From Blakeslea trispora (lineage: Eukaryota; Mucoromycota; Mucoromycetes; Mucorales; Choanephoraceae): a stretch of DNA of 64,000 nucleotides. Position 1 is the first letter of the stretch; every line of letters starts with the position of its first letter. The notes below the pieces were generated by a model, which was given only the letters and a program-made list of their open reading frames with translations, was not told the DNA's origin and did no database searches. Positions 10,868 through 27,545 of the stretch are shown piece by piece. The DNA is taken from NCBI GenBank assembly GCA_025331445.1, contig JAIWNE010000001.1, positions 682,001-746,000 of the forward strand, given 5' to 3'. The translations under genes were made by a program, and so were the position numbers.

Positions 10868-12472
10868 ATGAACGCACCTTGGAGTAGTAAAGAGACCTTA
10901 AGGACAGCCAACAAACTTGAGCGGTAAAGAAATATAGGAAAGAGCATGCGATCAAATGGACTTACTGATGCTCGTTTTGTAGCTTATCAAAAGAAATCGT
11001 TGACTTTCAGAAATACATTGCTCCTACACGGAGAGAACAGTTGAACAGAGATACTCTGCTGTTTGCCGTAACTCAGTTGATCGAATCACTATGGCCTGGA
11101 AACATAGTTGCCCCTTTTGGCTCTAGTGTTACTGGTCTTCAATTTCCTTCAAGGTAAACTATCAAACAAGGTATTGCAAGCAGCACTGATTAACTTGCTT
11201 CAAGCGATGTCGATCTGAACGTTCATTTCCATGTCATGCCTGCCAATAGCAATCCAGTCAGTATTCTAAAGGAAATCCGAAAACAAGCTTGCGCCAGTCA
11301 TATATTCCCAAAGTATTTAGTCAAACTCATTCCTCATGCAAAAGTGCCTGTCTTGATGGCTACGGACGATAACAATGTATCAATGGACATTACAGTACAA
11401 AATGAATCACCGAGCTCTGATCGTACTGTCCTATGGATCAAGGAATATCCGCTTTTAAAGACACTTTTTATGGTCCTAAAACAGATACTTTCGAATTTTC
11501 GTGTAAGTAGTCTTCCAACATTTGAGCCGCTATCAGCCAAAACAGCAGGCTTGGCTAGTTACTCGCTTATATGTATGATTGTGAGCTATCTCCAGGTAAG
11601 GTTTTGTTTTGAAAAAGAGAAAAAAAAAAGAGAGAGAGGAAAGAGACTGATATCATATAAGCTTCAGGCACCTAAAAACCATGAATCCTCACAACCTGAA
11701 TATATTGCTGAGGTCTTACTTGGGTTCTTGGATTTCTATTCCCGATTCGACAGTAGTCTTTATGCCATCTCATTAGAGGACGGAGGCGCATACCTTACTG
11801 CAGACAATAGCCCTATCGAGATTGATACAAAAGAAGGAAAACTGACTATCATTGATCCGGACGTGCCAGGTAACTAGACCGTCAAGAGCATGCAGGGACA
11901 CCAATTAACATTAATTGACAGGCGCCAATGTTGCTCGCAGTACATTAAGGTTCGACACATTAAAGTTAATTTTTGCCAAAGTACACAGCAAACTTCGCAA
12001 TCATCTGGACTCAAGCACGAAAGGAGAATCGATCTTATCCTCGGTTCTTTTAGTGAAACCCCACTATTATGATGAGCCAAGAAATGAAGGAGTCCGGTTT
12101 AGAAAAGAGGAGATATGGATCGATACTGGTTCTCCACAAAACAACCAAGCAAAGAGAGCAAGATATAAGCCTCATGCTGTTACTCATATAGCTGCCGGCA
12201 AACGTAACGAAGAGAGAAGGAATGCATCCTCTAGAGGTGAAAGACGATACAATCCCTATCAAAGCCGAAACAAACCGTACCACAACACAAGAGACACACA
12301 GTATGAACGAGAGGATCGTTACCAAAGAAATGACAGATATCGGAAAGAAAACCGCTATGAAAAAGAGGATCGATATCAAAAGGAATACGAGCGTCATCAA
12401 AGAAACAGCCATTCACATCTAGCTGAACATTACAAGAAAAAAGCCGACAGAGCCAAGCGGGATTACTTTTAG
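10868..12472 (+). CDS. Trf4/Trf5-type non-canonical poly(A) polymerase
   Basis: This is probably the TRAMP-type nucleotidyltransferase that adds short tails to nuclear RNA for exosome decay. Exons are 10868-10923, 10983-11153, 11205-11595, 11668-11869 and 11922-12472; the frame closes at 456 residues. The N terminus NAPW...LERLSKEIVDFQKYIAPT matches the Trf4/5 start. The catalytic core shows FGSS with DVD (about residues 77-79), and a third carboxylate in NVSMDITV (about residue 137). The nucleotide-recognition helices include KTAGLASYSLICMIVSYLQ, where the usual Gly-Gly-Leu is Ala-Gly-Leu. The PAP-associated part has LLGFLDFYSRFD and DPDVPGANVARST. The last 80 residues are a charged tail with repeated RY and DRY units. 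The protein is short for the family, and an upstream exon cannot be ruled out. Confidence 0.85.
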
Positions 12473-13162
12473 ATTAAAAATTGTGCATTAATTGCTATTT
12501 CTCTGTCACTTTCAGATTTACTGTATTCGTTAGCCCCTTAAGTATGCAGAAATTCCTTCTTTCTTGCAGGAGATATCACATCTGAAATAAGGCCGACAGT
12601 TAACTACATGGCATCGATGAGCATCCAAGTATATCAAATGCTAGCAAGATGATTTTATATTGCTAATGACATTCAGTGAAACTAGGCCATAAGGAAAACG
12701 ATCTTCAGATACATACTACGGCTAAAAAAAATTGGAGTTGTAGTTAAACTTTGATTGAGCAACAACTTGAGCACAAAAGATTTGATAGTTTAATATAGCT
12801 TCATTCATGTCGTTTGACATCTATCTAACAAATGTCTTACATGAAAACTGCATAGTAGCATTATACTTGATATAGCAATGCAACATTAAGAATATTCAAA
12901 CTTTGAGAAATCAACACCTAATTATCTTGCAAAAGCAAGTCATGTTGGCTTGCAGAAAAATAAAGTAAATTCATTCAAAGGAGCTGAATGATTAGCTCAA
13001 GACCTTTAAGGTTTAATGTAACAGGGGAAAAGCAGATTTTAAGGGTATGCTTAAAGTAGTTCCCGAAGTGTCAAAACGCATTTTTCAGATCATATAAATA
13101 ATCCACTTTTTTTTTATATATACTTTTCTTTCATCTATTATATAATTTGAAACAAAGAAAAA
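12473..13162. other. Intergenic, mostly promoter of secreted-protein gene
   Basis: No coding signal is visible. AT-rich DNA with a TATA-like box near its right end, listed separately. Confidence 0.4.
13091..13100 (+). promoter_or_regulatory. Candidate TATA box
   Basis: The sequence CATATAAATA lies about 70 bases before the ATG at 13163 and is followed by a T-rich tract. Its position suits a core promoter of the small secreted-protein gene. Confidence 0.45.
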
Positions 13163-13970
13163 ATGAAGTTGTGTCTTGTTGCTATCATTGGTACTCTCGC
13201 TGCTTTGGTTACTGCCGCACCCCTCGATAATTCACCCAAAGACACTCAAATGGAAGCTGATAACGAATCCATTATTTCTAACGACCCTGACAAGCCTTAT
13301 TATATTCCTTCAACTTTGGATGGCCGAAAATTCACACTTGATGAAACGTAAGTTCAAAGCTGATTTCTTTACCTTGAAAGATTATATTGATATGTATGCT
13401 TTTTTTAATTATAGTGTTGAATTTGGTATTCAGATATATATGATTTAGCATTTGCTTTTACTTATAGCAATATTATTATTATTTTGTAGTGTGGCAAAAT
13501 GGTAAGGATGAAAGCATTGATATTGTGCTTCTTAAGGGCAAGAATGAAAAAGAAATGCAGCCAACAAAACGAGTCTTCAAGAAGAACGGAAAAGACGGGC
13601 AGCTCTCGATGAAGGTAAGCTATAGCAGTGTGCTATTTTACAACATATGTTTTTAATCAACGAATACACCTAAAGGTCGACAACAGTATCCCTAATGGGT
13701 TTTTTGCTTTTGCAATTGAATACATTCCCGAACCTGGAAAGTAAAGTATACCTTCTTCATCTAATATTTTTATTCGCATATTGATCGATATCTTTTTAAA
13801 TGATTAGGCCCAAGCAGAGCGAATACTCTGGTCAATTTCAAGTCGATAAAACCATGTCATCTTCTACATCTGGTTCTACATCTGGTTCTACCTCTGGCTC
13901 TACAACTACTCCCTCTGAAGTTTCTTTACCCTCAGGCACTGATATGGTTATGCCTGCCGGTGGATTGTAA
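13163..13970 (+). CDS. Small secreted Kre9/Knh1-like protein
   Basis: This is a predicted cell-surface or secreted protein of 182 residues. Exons are 13163-13347, 13415-13425, 13490-13614, 13676-13740 and 13808-13970. The second exon is only 11 nt; without it the frame breaks, and with it the peptide reads FTLDETVEFVWQNGKDESIDI. A signal peptide covers about residues 1-19 (MKLCLVAIIGTLAALVTAA). The middle has the beta-sandwich pattern of the Kre9/Knh1-type domain (V-x-W followed by an I-x-V-x-L strand, then IPNGFFAFAIEYIP). The end is a Ser/Thr/Gly repeat, SSTSGSTSGSTSGSTTT, probably O-glycosylated, and a weakly hydrophobic tail that could be a poor GPI signal. In this family such genes are linked to wall glucan, but the role here is unknown. 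Confidence 0.8.
13415..13425 (+). other. 11-nt microexon of secreted-protein gene
   Basis: Exon TGTTGAATTTG lies between an acceptor TTATAG and a donor GTATTC. It joins codon phase 2 of exon 1 to phase 1 of exon 3, encoding VEF. Direct joining of exon 1 to exon 3 puts a stop codon a few residues later. Confidence 0.65.
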
Positions 13971-14540
13971 ATGAGCCAAGTGCAAACTCACTAGCCAATA
14001 AAATTTTACTATGCCAAATAACCCTTAAAGCTAAATAGAAAAAAAAAGTAATAATGATTGACAGATGCATGCTTGCAAGTGTATGGTTATGTCGATACTA
14101 TTGATATGTCAGATAGAGTGAACTCTTTATTTTGGTTTTGGGATTTGTATGGTTTCCTTGAAAGGCACATTCAACTTCATGTGTATTGTTGTGAATAAGA
14201 CATGCATAAATTTCAAATCGCAATTGCCTTTTTGAATTTTGTATCAGAAAAGGACTACAGCATAGTAAGATAAAGAGTTGAGAGTTTGAGAGGCTCGTAC
14301 ATAGTTGTAGATGAACAATAAAAAAAAAGTACTTCTTTGACTTTGTAATCAAGTTGAATAATGAGAGATTCAGCAATACCATCTACTTTCTCTCTTGGTC
14401 TGTCAGTAAAGATAATTCAGTTTGGCACTATGATGTACCCATACTACTTATAGCCTTAGCTTCACATGATAAAAGTACAAGGTTCATCAAGACAAAATTA
14501 TACAAGTTAAAAAGATATATTTATTAATACAGAGAAGAAA
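13971..14540. other. Convergent intergenic region
   Basis: The flanking small secreted-protein genes converge here. Apart from the poly(A) signal I see nothing coding. A minus-strand open frame at 14098-14382 lacks any domain. Confidence 0.4.
13997..14002 (+). terminator. Poly(A) signal AATAAA
   Basis: The hexamer lies 27 bases past the stop codon of the secreted-protein gene. Confidence 0.5.
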
Positions 14541-14924
14541 TTAGTAGTGAGGAGAGTGCTTAGCGGGATCAGCATAGATCTTGAAGTCTTGGGTATATGA
14601 CCAAGAAGTACCGTTCTTCTTGCCAATACGGAGCATGTAGTCTTCGCCTTCGAATTGAGGTAAGGGGTCAGTGGTATATACATTGTCAGAGCAGGGAATG
14701 CTTCTGTTTCTGGAGACGACAAGAGCGACCTTCTTGTTGTGGACGTTGATGATTTCGATTGCACAGTCATGGCCAGCATCAGAAGCAGAAGAAGACCATT
14801 GAACTAAACCAGGAGAGCCAGTGACCCAAACAGAGTCCTTGTCAGGAAGAGAAACTCTGAGCTTGGCACAGACATTAGCAATGAGACAGACCAACAAGAC
14901 AAGAATAGCGGCGAAGGACTTCAT
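14541..14924 (-). CDS. Small secreted Kre9/Knh1-like protein, single exon
   Basis: This is a 127-residue predicted secreted protein without introns. A signal peptide covers about residues 1-20 (MKSFAAILVLLVCLIANVCA). The mature part reads like one Kre9/Knh1-type beta-sandwich: RVSLPDKDSVWVTGSPGLVQW, a Cys at residues near 53 and 78 that could pair, and a last strand GEDYMLRIG. There is no membrane anchor and no Ser/Thr tail, unlike the convergent neighbour, so it is likely released or bound loosely to the wall. The ATG is preceded by a T-rich tract on the coding strand's template side. Close relatives are common in Mucorales, where their roles are mostly unknown. The family call is moderate; the gene itself is very likely real. 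Confidence 0.8.
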   Translation of the reverse strand: MKSFAAILVLLVCLIANVCAKLRVSLPDKDSVWVTGSPGLVQWSSSASDAGHDCAIEIINVHNKKVALVVSRNRSIPCSDNVYTTDPLPQFEGEDYMLRIGKKNGTSWSYTQDFKIYADPAKHSPHY

Positions 14925-17900
14925 TTTTTTTTATTTTTTTGTAATTGCGATTGAAAGGATGATTTTTTTTCTTGATGCGATGAACTGGTGCCTTTTTAAA
15001 TGAAAACTAGGCTACACAAAACGTCATTGATATTTTGACCTTTTGGGTGATGCCATTTTGTAATGCTTTTCTATGGGCAAAAGCTAACGTTGAGAAAACG
15101 AAGACCGAGACTGTGCAACATGTCATAGAAGCCAAACCTTGTTGACTGTATGAAGCAAGTAAAGCTCAAAGCTTCTTCAACACTCTCATATCAAGCTATT
15201 GAATGTTTATATTTTCTTCCAAGGACAGTATAAGTTTAAACGACAGTAAAAGAAGTAGTTTGAGTTTAATGGTTACTCGCCAAATAGGCATCAGAGTATA
15301 GTACTTCCAACCTTAATCTTTTGAGCTTTGTTATTTTGACATCATGGCTTCATTATCAAGTCATCATTTGTACTGAGAAATTTCCAGATTCTATACTGTG
15401 ACTTTTGATGACTACCTAGTCATTTAATTTTTGGTTTTGAGTTGTATACAAACATAACCCAAGGCTGTAGTAATACACTACTCTGCCTAACAAAAAGGTC
15501 ATCTTTAGCCAGCAAGCTCTCTGCTTTGCTACTCTTGTATTTTCGATTTTTTTTGTGTTTGTTTTACACAGGTATTTTGAATGGTTAGCATACATCATGA
15601 AAACAAAGAGAAGAATAAAGAAGAATCAATACGTATAGTTCAACTCTATTCTGGATAGAAAGTTTCATCACTTTCATTTCTCTCTATAGACAATAAAGTA
15701 TTTTTCTTTATTTGTAGCTTCATTCAATTGTCGTGCGTCAAGCCAATCATTTTAATGTCATCCATGTCCAGCACCAGATAAAGGATGGCCTGGTATTAGT
15801 AGCACAGCATTGTGAGCTTTGCAACTCTGGATCAACGCACCATATAAACAACCGAACATTCGCCACTCACTTTACTAGAACAACTCTTATTTAACAGTTA
15901 AAAAAAAAGGAGGGATGAATTCTATATTTGCAAAAGAAGTCTACATAATCTTACAAATTATAACGGTTTGTCTTTTGTCTTCGGCTTCTTTCTCGTTCAC
16001 GATTGGATTGGTGTTTTTTTTTAAAGCTGTTTGAATCTCAACTATTCTAGCCTGAGTTGGCTTTCGGCTTTCTCCTTTAATGAACTTTACCAATTTGCTT
16101 ACCAGGAATAGACTACAATAGCTTTTGACAAAGTTGATGCAGAATCATGGCGACTTTCATAGAGCCATATACTATTGCTTCTTTGTTGATATTGAAGCAC
16201 CGTACACAATCACAGTGACGCGTTACACAAACAGAGTGCAAGAGAAAAAGGGTTTCTGTTTTCTGTGCTAACTCCGTTCAAGTAATGATGTTATGTATGG
16301 TTCTTTACCTTTGTATGACTTAATGTTAGTGGTCCCGTCTTTGTCATTTTGTCACAGGAAACAATTAATTCGGATCAAAGTTAGAAGATAATGTATGTAA
16401 GCTTGAATGTGAAGCAATCTCTTCCATATATGATATATGAGTGGTAATTGCATCCGACAACTCAACCATTTTTTTAAATCACTACCATTGCTTTGTTTTG
16501 AATAGCGCATCTTAAGCTCAATGAAATCATGCACCCTTATATCATTCTTCTGATTAGGTTTTGTACTACTACTTTTCAAGCGGTTGATTGCTTTGAGTAG
16601 CAATAGCAGTATGCATTACGACAACAAGGTGTAACAGTAACCGGCCACTTTGAAAAAAAAAATACCTAAATACAATAGGTAGAAATAAGCAATTGTCCAG
16701 TACTTTTGCAAGCAATAAATGTCTGTTATCGTACTACATGAGCTTCTTCGTATTATTTTGTTCCTTGTTCATGAACGATCAAGCTATGCAGTGACAAGAA
16801 AGAAAGGTTAAAAAAGTAATGACAAGAAAAGGACAATATGTCCAAATCTAGATTAGTCATTTGATAGTGCTTCAATTGTATACAAACATAAAAAAACAAG
16901 ACCTGAAGCAAGTTACTGATATACAGCCTTCCATGAATGTGGGTGCATAGTAGTAAGGTGGTCTAAATGATCGCAGCTAAAAATTCAAGTTAAGAAATTA
17001 ATTTCAGACACCAAACAAATACGTTTTGCAAAAATCGCTCAGACAACCCAAGTTCCTTTTTTGACTGTTTCTCTTATCATAATAACCGGTTCTCAGATTA
17101 CGAATAGACATAACCTTCAAAAATTGGGTCAGCACTATTTTCAGTTTGATTCTGGAAAATTTTTGAATTTGATAAAGTAGACAACTTTGTGTTGGAAAAA
17201 CATAGTGTTCAAAACACTTGAAATACTAAATTAATGTAGATGGATTTAACAGCATGATGGTCCTTTGAAGACGAAAACTAAACCGAAGTGCAGAAATATG
17301 ATAACGGAAGAAACGGTACAAGAAGTAGTTTTATTTTGTGAGGCCAAAGTATACTTTAGCCGAAACAAAAGAGAAAGAAAGTGTTTTATCCATTCTGGCT
17401 CTGCCAAGAGTATATATGCTAGTAGTTGCTATATTGATTTCATCTTTGAGCTTAAGCCAGCTGGATTATTCTTGGTAATTGCAATTGCATTCTGTAGTTG
17501 TTTATCATCGAGATAGGTGAAAGAGATCCATGCTGGTCAATCATTCCATATTCTATGGAAGTCATATTATGTTTGTAATGGTACTTGAGATTGCATTCCC
17601 AAATACTCAATTTCAAATAAAGTATGTCTTTTGTGCTGTTACTGTTTATTAGGCATGCTTTACTTTAGCTTTCTATATTCTCGCAAAATAATGATTATGC
17701 AGACCTCAAGGAGCCATTGTTAATGCTCCATACGACACTTTCTTTTAACTGGGGCAGTTGAATGAAGTTCGACTTATATCTTATGGCTTAGAAGTACCGA
17801 GTAAATGCTATATTGCATGCAGTTCCTAAACTCTTACAGGCAATTCTGCCTTGATAGAGGCAAGAAACTACAAATAATAAATATTCAGATTTATCATGAA

Positions 17901-17981
17901 AGGTAACTTTATTAATACATTTAAAAACTAATACAAATACAGGATTTTACTATGGATGAACCCAAAGATCGATAATGAAGT
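14925..17981. other. Three-kilobase gene-poor stretch
   Basis: No convincing gene on either strand. Open frames at 15416-15598, 16352-16603 and 17265-17516 have no domain, no signal peptide and odd composition. I saw no tRNA-like pair of internal promoter boxes. The left 200 bases should hold the promoter of the 14924 gene. Confidence 0.45.
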
Positions 17982-19433
17982 CTATTGTTGGTGAATTTTA
18001 CCGGTAGGGAAGGTGTAGTCTTCAATAGACTCACGCTTCATAGTGATAGAATAGCCAGCAGCCAAAGGAGCAGTGTATTTACCATTCTTCATGACAACTG
18101 GATCAATAAAGTGCTCATGTAAATGGTCAACATATTCCAATGCGCGACCTTCAGTGGTGCCAGTAATACAGATGTAGTCAATCAAAGACAAATGCTGAAC
18201 ATATTCACAAAGGCCAACACCGCCTACATTAAAAAGATAAATTAGAAAAAAAAATACACACATCTGTATCACCTTTAAAATATTTACCTGCGTGAGGCCA
18301 GACAGGAATGTTAAACTTCTTAGCCATCAAAAGAATAGCAAGAACTTCGTTGACACCAGCAACACGACATGAGTCAATTTGACAGACATCAATTGCTTCA
18401 GCTTGGAACAACTGCTTGAAGATGATACGGTTCTGAATGTGCTCACCAGTAGCAACCTTTGTCTTTGGGTAAAGAGCTTTGCGGACAGCAGCATGACCGA
18501 GAACATCATCGGGAGAAGTAGGTTCTTCAATGAAGAAAGGCTTGTAAGGCAACAAATCTTGCATCCAGTCAATAGCTTCTTGAACATCCCATACTTGATT
18601 AGCATCCATCATTAAGACACCTTCATCACCAATTTCTTCACGAATAAGAGCAGCACGACGAACGTCAGAAGCCTTATCACCACCCACCTTTTGTTTGAAA
18701 ATGTTGAAACCTTGCTCCTTGGCTTCGCGAATCAATCGACGAACCTTATCATCACTATAGCCTATATTTGAAGAAAGAGTAATCATTTTAAGAAAAAGTT
18801 GCAATGTAGATCTTTTCTCAATAACTTACCTAACCAACCAGCAGAAGTAGTGTAACTAGGGTAACCATGAGCACGAACATCAGCTTCACATTTGGCTTTG
18901 TTGGGTTCATTGGCACGCAAGATTTCAAGAGCCTCTTGTTCGGTGAGAGCATCAGTGATGTAACGGAAATCAATACATTGAACGAATTGCTCAGGGGTCA
19001 AATCAGCAACTACTTTCCAGACAGGCTTATTTTCAGCCTTAGCCCAAAGATCCCAGATAGCATTGATAACAGCACCAGTGGCAAGGTGAACAACACCCTT
19101 TTCAGGACCAATCCAACGCAATTGAGAGTCACCAGTACAGATTCTGTGTGTAGCACGCATATCAGCAGTCAAATCGCTCAACTTCTTACCAACAAACTTG
19201 AGAGCGAGTTGCTCAATACAAGCGCAGACAACATCATTACCACGACCGCAAGTAAAGGTCATACCATGGCCTTCAAGTTCGGGAGAGTCAGTATAAAAGA
19301 TGATATAAGCAGCAGAATAATCGGGATCCTTATTCATAGCATCAGAACCATCCAAATGCTTTGAAGTAGGGAAACGAATATCTCTGATTTCGTATTTGGT
19401 AATAGTGGAGTTAATGAGGGCTTGTTGAACCAT
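17982..19433 (-). CDS. L-fuconate dehydratase, enolase superfamily
   Basis: The enzyme removes water from L-fuconate to give 2-keto-3-deoxy-L-fuconate, a step of L-fucose breakdown; the human relative is ENOSF1. Exons are 19433-18830, 18761-18288 and 18223-17982, giving 439 residues, the usual length. Key enolase-superfamily residues are present: KQK (Lys 224 and 226), MDANQVWD (Asp 254, Asn 256), FIEEPTSPDD (Glu 280), TGEH (Glu 308), IDSCR (Asp 331) and WPHAGG (His 358, spread over the last splice junction). C-terminal HEHF and DYTFP motifs also fit. No other sugar-acid gene lies nearby, so the pathway is not clustered here. A closely related sugar-acid dehydratase specificity cannot be excluded from sequence alone. 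Confidence 0.92.
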
Positions 19434-20714
19434 TTCTGAAACTGAATTGCTAACAGGAAATAATAATGAGTTAAAGAAAAAGGATATCGATTAGTATTTA
19501 TACTCTATATTTTAAAGCTCTTTCTTTTTTTAATTATGCAGCTGAGGTAGAAAAGTCACAACAGTTTTTATAGGTACGGGGAAAAGGACAATATTATTAT
19601 TTTCCCGGAGGATATTTCAAGCTTTTGATTTTTGTATTCAATCAAAGCAGATGGTCATTCAACTGTATGGCTGATAACTTTAGCAATCGCCACATAAAGT
19701 TCTCTTGTGACAAAAAGACGAACATATTAGCTACGTTTTATCTCAGTCGTGTGCTCTTCTTCTCTTTTTTTCTGACTGGCTAAAAAAAATTGGGATGATA
19801 GGAAATCTCGCCAATACATCGATTACAGAAGAAAACGCCTCAACAAAGAAATGCAGAATAACTTTGGCTTACATTATGACCTCAAGTGTAAAGCAAGCAA
19901 TATTGAATAGGCGGATAGTAAAGTTGTCTTTAAGAAGTTATTAATAGACGAACTTTAAAACAATCGCAGCAGTCTTTATCATAGCTAATTTTTTGTGGAG
20001 AATTTTCAAAGGACTTTTTTTTTTAGTTTTGAGTTACTTAAGTTCTTGTGGAACCAATGAACATGGAAAGCTGGTAAACTACTGAAACGACTCACTTTTT
20101 TCCCTCAAAATTAGGAAAATTAATCATACTTTACTTTCATCAAATTCTCCTATGCTACTCTTCAGCCCAAATTATAGGTACCTTGATACAGAACCGAGGC
20201 CGTTAGATTTTATGCTGTCAGAGTTGAGAGGAGGTTTATACAAAACACGTTTTTCTTTCTATGTTCTCTTCCATTCGTATATACCAGCCAAGATCATATC
20301 CCAAAATCAAGCAAATGTAAGATAGATCACTGCAAAACATCACAATGTAGCTAGCATCATTCAACTAGATGATTATGGGAGAGTTGAGAAAGATTGTCTC
20401 CATTGTTCAGTATTAGAGTTGTTTATCAGTTGACATTTGCACCTAATCTCAATGAATAAAAATGACAGACGGAATTTAGGGGGAAAAGGGGGAAATAACT
20501 ATTAGCTGATTCAATTGACCATATATGTCACAAAATAAAAACAAGCCATAAAGTAAAGCCAACAGGTTGAATGTCCAATTTTATTGTATATCAAAAAGTC
20601 GATGTTGATTAAACACTCTTCTTATGTTTATTTGGGAAGGAAGCATTATTGCAGCAATTGAACTTGAATAAAGCTGAGGGAAAACGTTGTTTAGCTATTT
20701 CGTGTTCTTTTGTT
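19434..20714. other. Intergenic, promoter of dehydratase and 3' side of ABC gene
   Basis: Apart from the TATA box I see no gene or RNA in this AT-rich stretch. Confidence 0.4.
19495..19502 (-). promoter_or_regulatory. TATA box of L-fuconate dehydratase gene
   Basis: On the minus strand this reads TATAAATA, about 62 bases upstream of the ATG at 19433, a good core-promoter distance. Confidence 0.5.
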
Positions 20715-25499
<4,785 letters not shown>

Positions 25500-26228
25500 T
25501 CTTTCTGAATATCGAAAGCGGATTACCGGGAGAAGATCAAGAAAAAGAAAAAGAAGAACAGGAACGAAGTTGGGATTAAAGTTCTTTTAAAGCCATTGCT
25601 TGAAGCTAACAATTTTCGTGTACTACTTTGCTGTAAGCATAACTAAGGTGCTACCTCAATTCATTTACTTTTCGAGTAAGAAAATTCCTTGTTTTCCCCC
25701 GTCTAAACCAATACACTGCCTCTATCATACTTACTGCCCATAAAACGGGAGGATTGAAGCAAGCAAGCATCATCTACTTTAGAGTTTGCTGCGGTTAAAT
25801 CCTATTGTTCTACAGTCACAATCAAAAAGGCAGCGTACAACATATTCCTTTATCATCTTTTTTACATAAAACACAACATGCCTCTCAAAAAAGGTCAACA
25901 CTTCAAACTCCGAGCCAACTAGCACTACTATTCTTCTTATGTTCTCCTTCCTCGCTTTCTCTCTCAGTTTTTCAACTAGTATTCGAGGTCGCCGTGCTTT
26001 ATGTTTTTGAATTTCGATTGATCCTTCTGTTACTTTCAATCTTTGCATTAAGCAATCATCATGCCTAGCAAAAGCATGTTACTTTTCTGGGACTGCTAAA
26101 ATCTTAGCAACTTCAAAGCTATTCTGTCTCAAGAAACTCGGAGTTTTGCGCGCGCGCTTCATTAAAAAAAATATATATTTTTTTCTTTCTTCCTATTCTT
26201 GTTTAACGCGTATAAAAGAGAGAGCAGC
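25500..26228. promoter_or_regulatory. Divergent promoter region ABCC / RAE1
   Basis: Both neighbours point away, so two promoters should lie here. Overlapping open frames on both strands (25779-26068) lack domains and are not called. A short GCGCGCGC run at 26148-26156 precedes A/T-rich DNA just upstream of the RAE1 start. Confidence 0.4.
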
Positions 26229-27545
26229 ATGTTGGATCCTAAAGACTTTGAAGTAAGCAAGCTATTTTCTTTTGGCTTAAAGGCTAAGAAAAAAAAAGAG
26301 ACATATTAAAGTTTCTATTTAGGTTGCCTCACCACCTTCCGATGGCATTTCTGGAATGGAATTTTCTTCACAAGCAGATTTCTTAGCTGTTTCTTCTTGG
26401 GACAACCAAGTAAGCTATCATGCATAGATTCACTCGCTTGTTCCTCCTTTATTTATTCCCTTTTGTTCTTGTTTAGGTCCGTATCTACGAAGTGCAACCT
26501 TCAGGTGCTACTGTACCAAAGGCTGCATACTCGCATGAAGCACCTGCTTTATGCGTCAGTTGGAGTAAAGTAAACTATCAGTTCCGTTTGTTCTACAATG
26601 AAATGAATGGGCTACTAATAATTCACGTTTAGGACGGCACTAAACTTGTTTCTGGTGGCGCAGATAAGGCAGGAAGAATGTTCGATATAGCTACTGGACA
26701 AACAACTCAAATTGCTCAACATGAGGATACCATTAAATGTATTCGATTTTTGGAGCAGAACAACATAGTGGCCACCGGTAGTTGGGACAAGACAATCAAG
26801 TATTGGGATTTACGTTCACCTCAGCCTATTGGTACAGTTCAACTTCCTGAGCGTTGTTATAGTATGGACTCAATTGGCCCTTTGATGGTGGCTGGTACTG
26901 CAGAGAAGCATGTCTGTATATTTGACTTGAATAATCCTACTGTCATTTTCAAGGTAAGCATTGATAGATACTCTGTTTTTCTTTTTCCAGTCATATTTAT
27001 CATTCCGTATTAGCAATTGACATCACCTTTAAAATGGCAAACTCGTGTTGTTTCTTGTTTCGCTGACGGTAAAGGGTTTGCTATTGGCTCAATTGAAGGC
27101 AGAGTTGGTATTCAATATGTAGAAGATAAAGATTCATCGTAAGTCTGAAGCTGAGGGGGGGGGAGACGGTACACTTGAATGCATCATTAACTTTACTATT
27201 AGCAAAAACTTTTCTTTCAAGTGTCATCGTGATGATGCCAAGAATGTATATGCCGTCAACGATATCAGTTTTCACCCTATTCATGGCACTTTCTCAACAG
27301 CAGGTGGTGATGGTACTGTCAGTTACTGGGACAAAGACTCAAAACAACGTTTGAAGCCCTTCCCTAAAGCCAATGGCCAAATATCCAACACAGCCTTCAA
27401 CAGAAATGGTAGCATCTTTGCCTATTCTGTCTGCTATGATTGGTCAAAGGGATACAAACAAGCACTGCCATCCAATGTCAACAAGATTTATTTACATGCA
27501 GTTCGAGATGAAGAAATCAAGCCTCGTACACCCAAGAAGCGATAA
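26229..27545 (+). CDS. RAE1: mRNA export factor Rae1/Gle2, WD40 protein
   Basis: Rae1 binds the nucleoporin Nup98 and helps export mRNA through nuclear pores; it also has mitotic roles. Exons are 26229-26252, 26323-26409, 26477-26569, 26633-26953, 27014-27138 and 27203-27545, giving 330 residues. The first exon codes for only eight residues (MLDPKDFE). WD repeats are clear: [50 protein letters not shown]. Strong family marks are [43 protein letters not shown] and [12 protein letters not shown]. The end is the basic PRTPKKR. An AATAAA follows about 70 bases on. Identification is secure. Confidence 0.96.

Noticed and set aside
16352..17516. Open frames of about 80 codons in the 15-18 kb desert
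   Set aside because: No domain, no signal peptide and no flanking splice sites; chance frames in AT-rich DNA are expected at this length.
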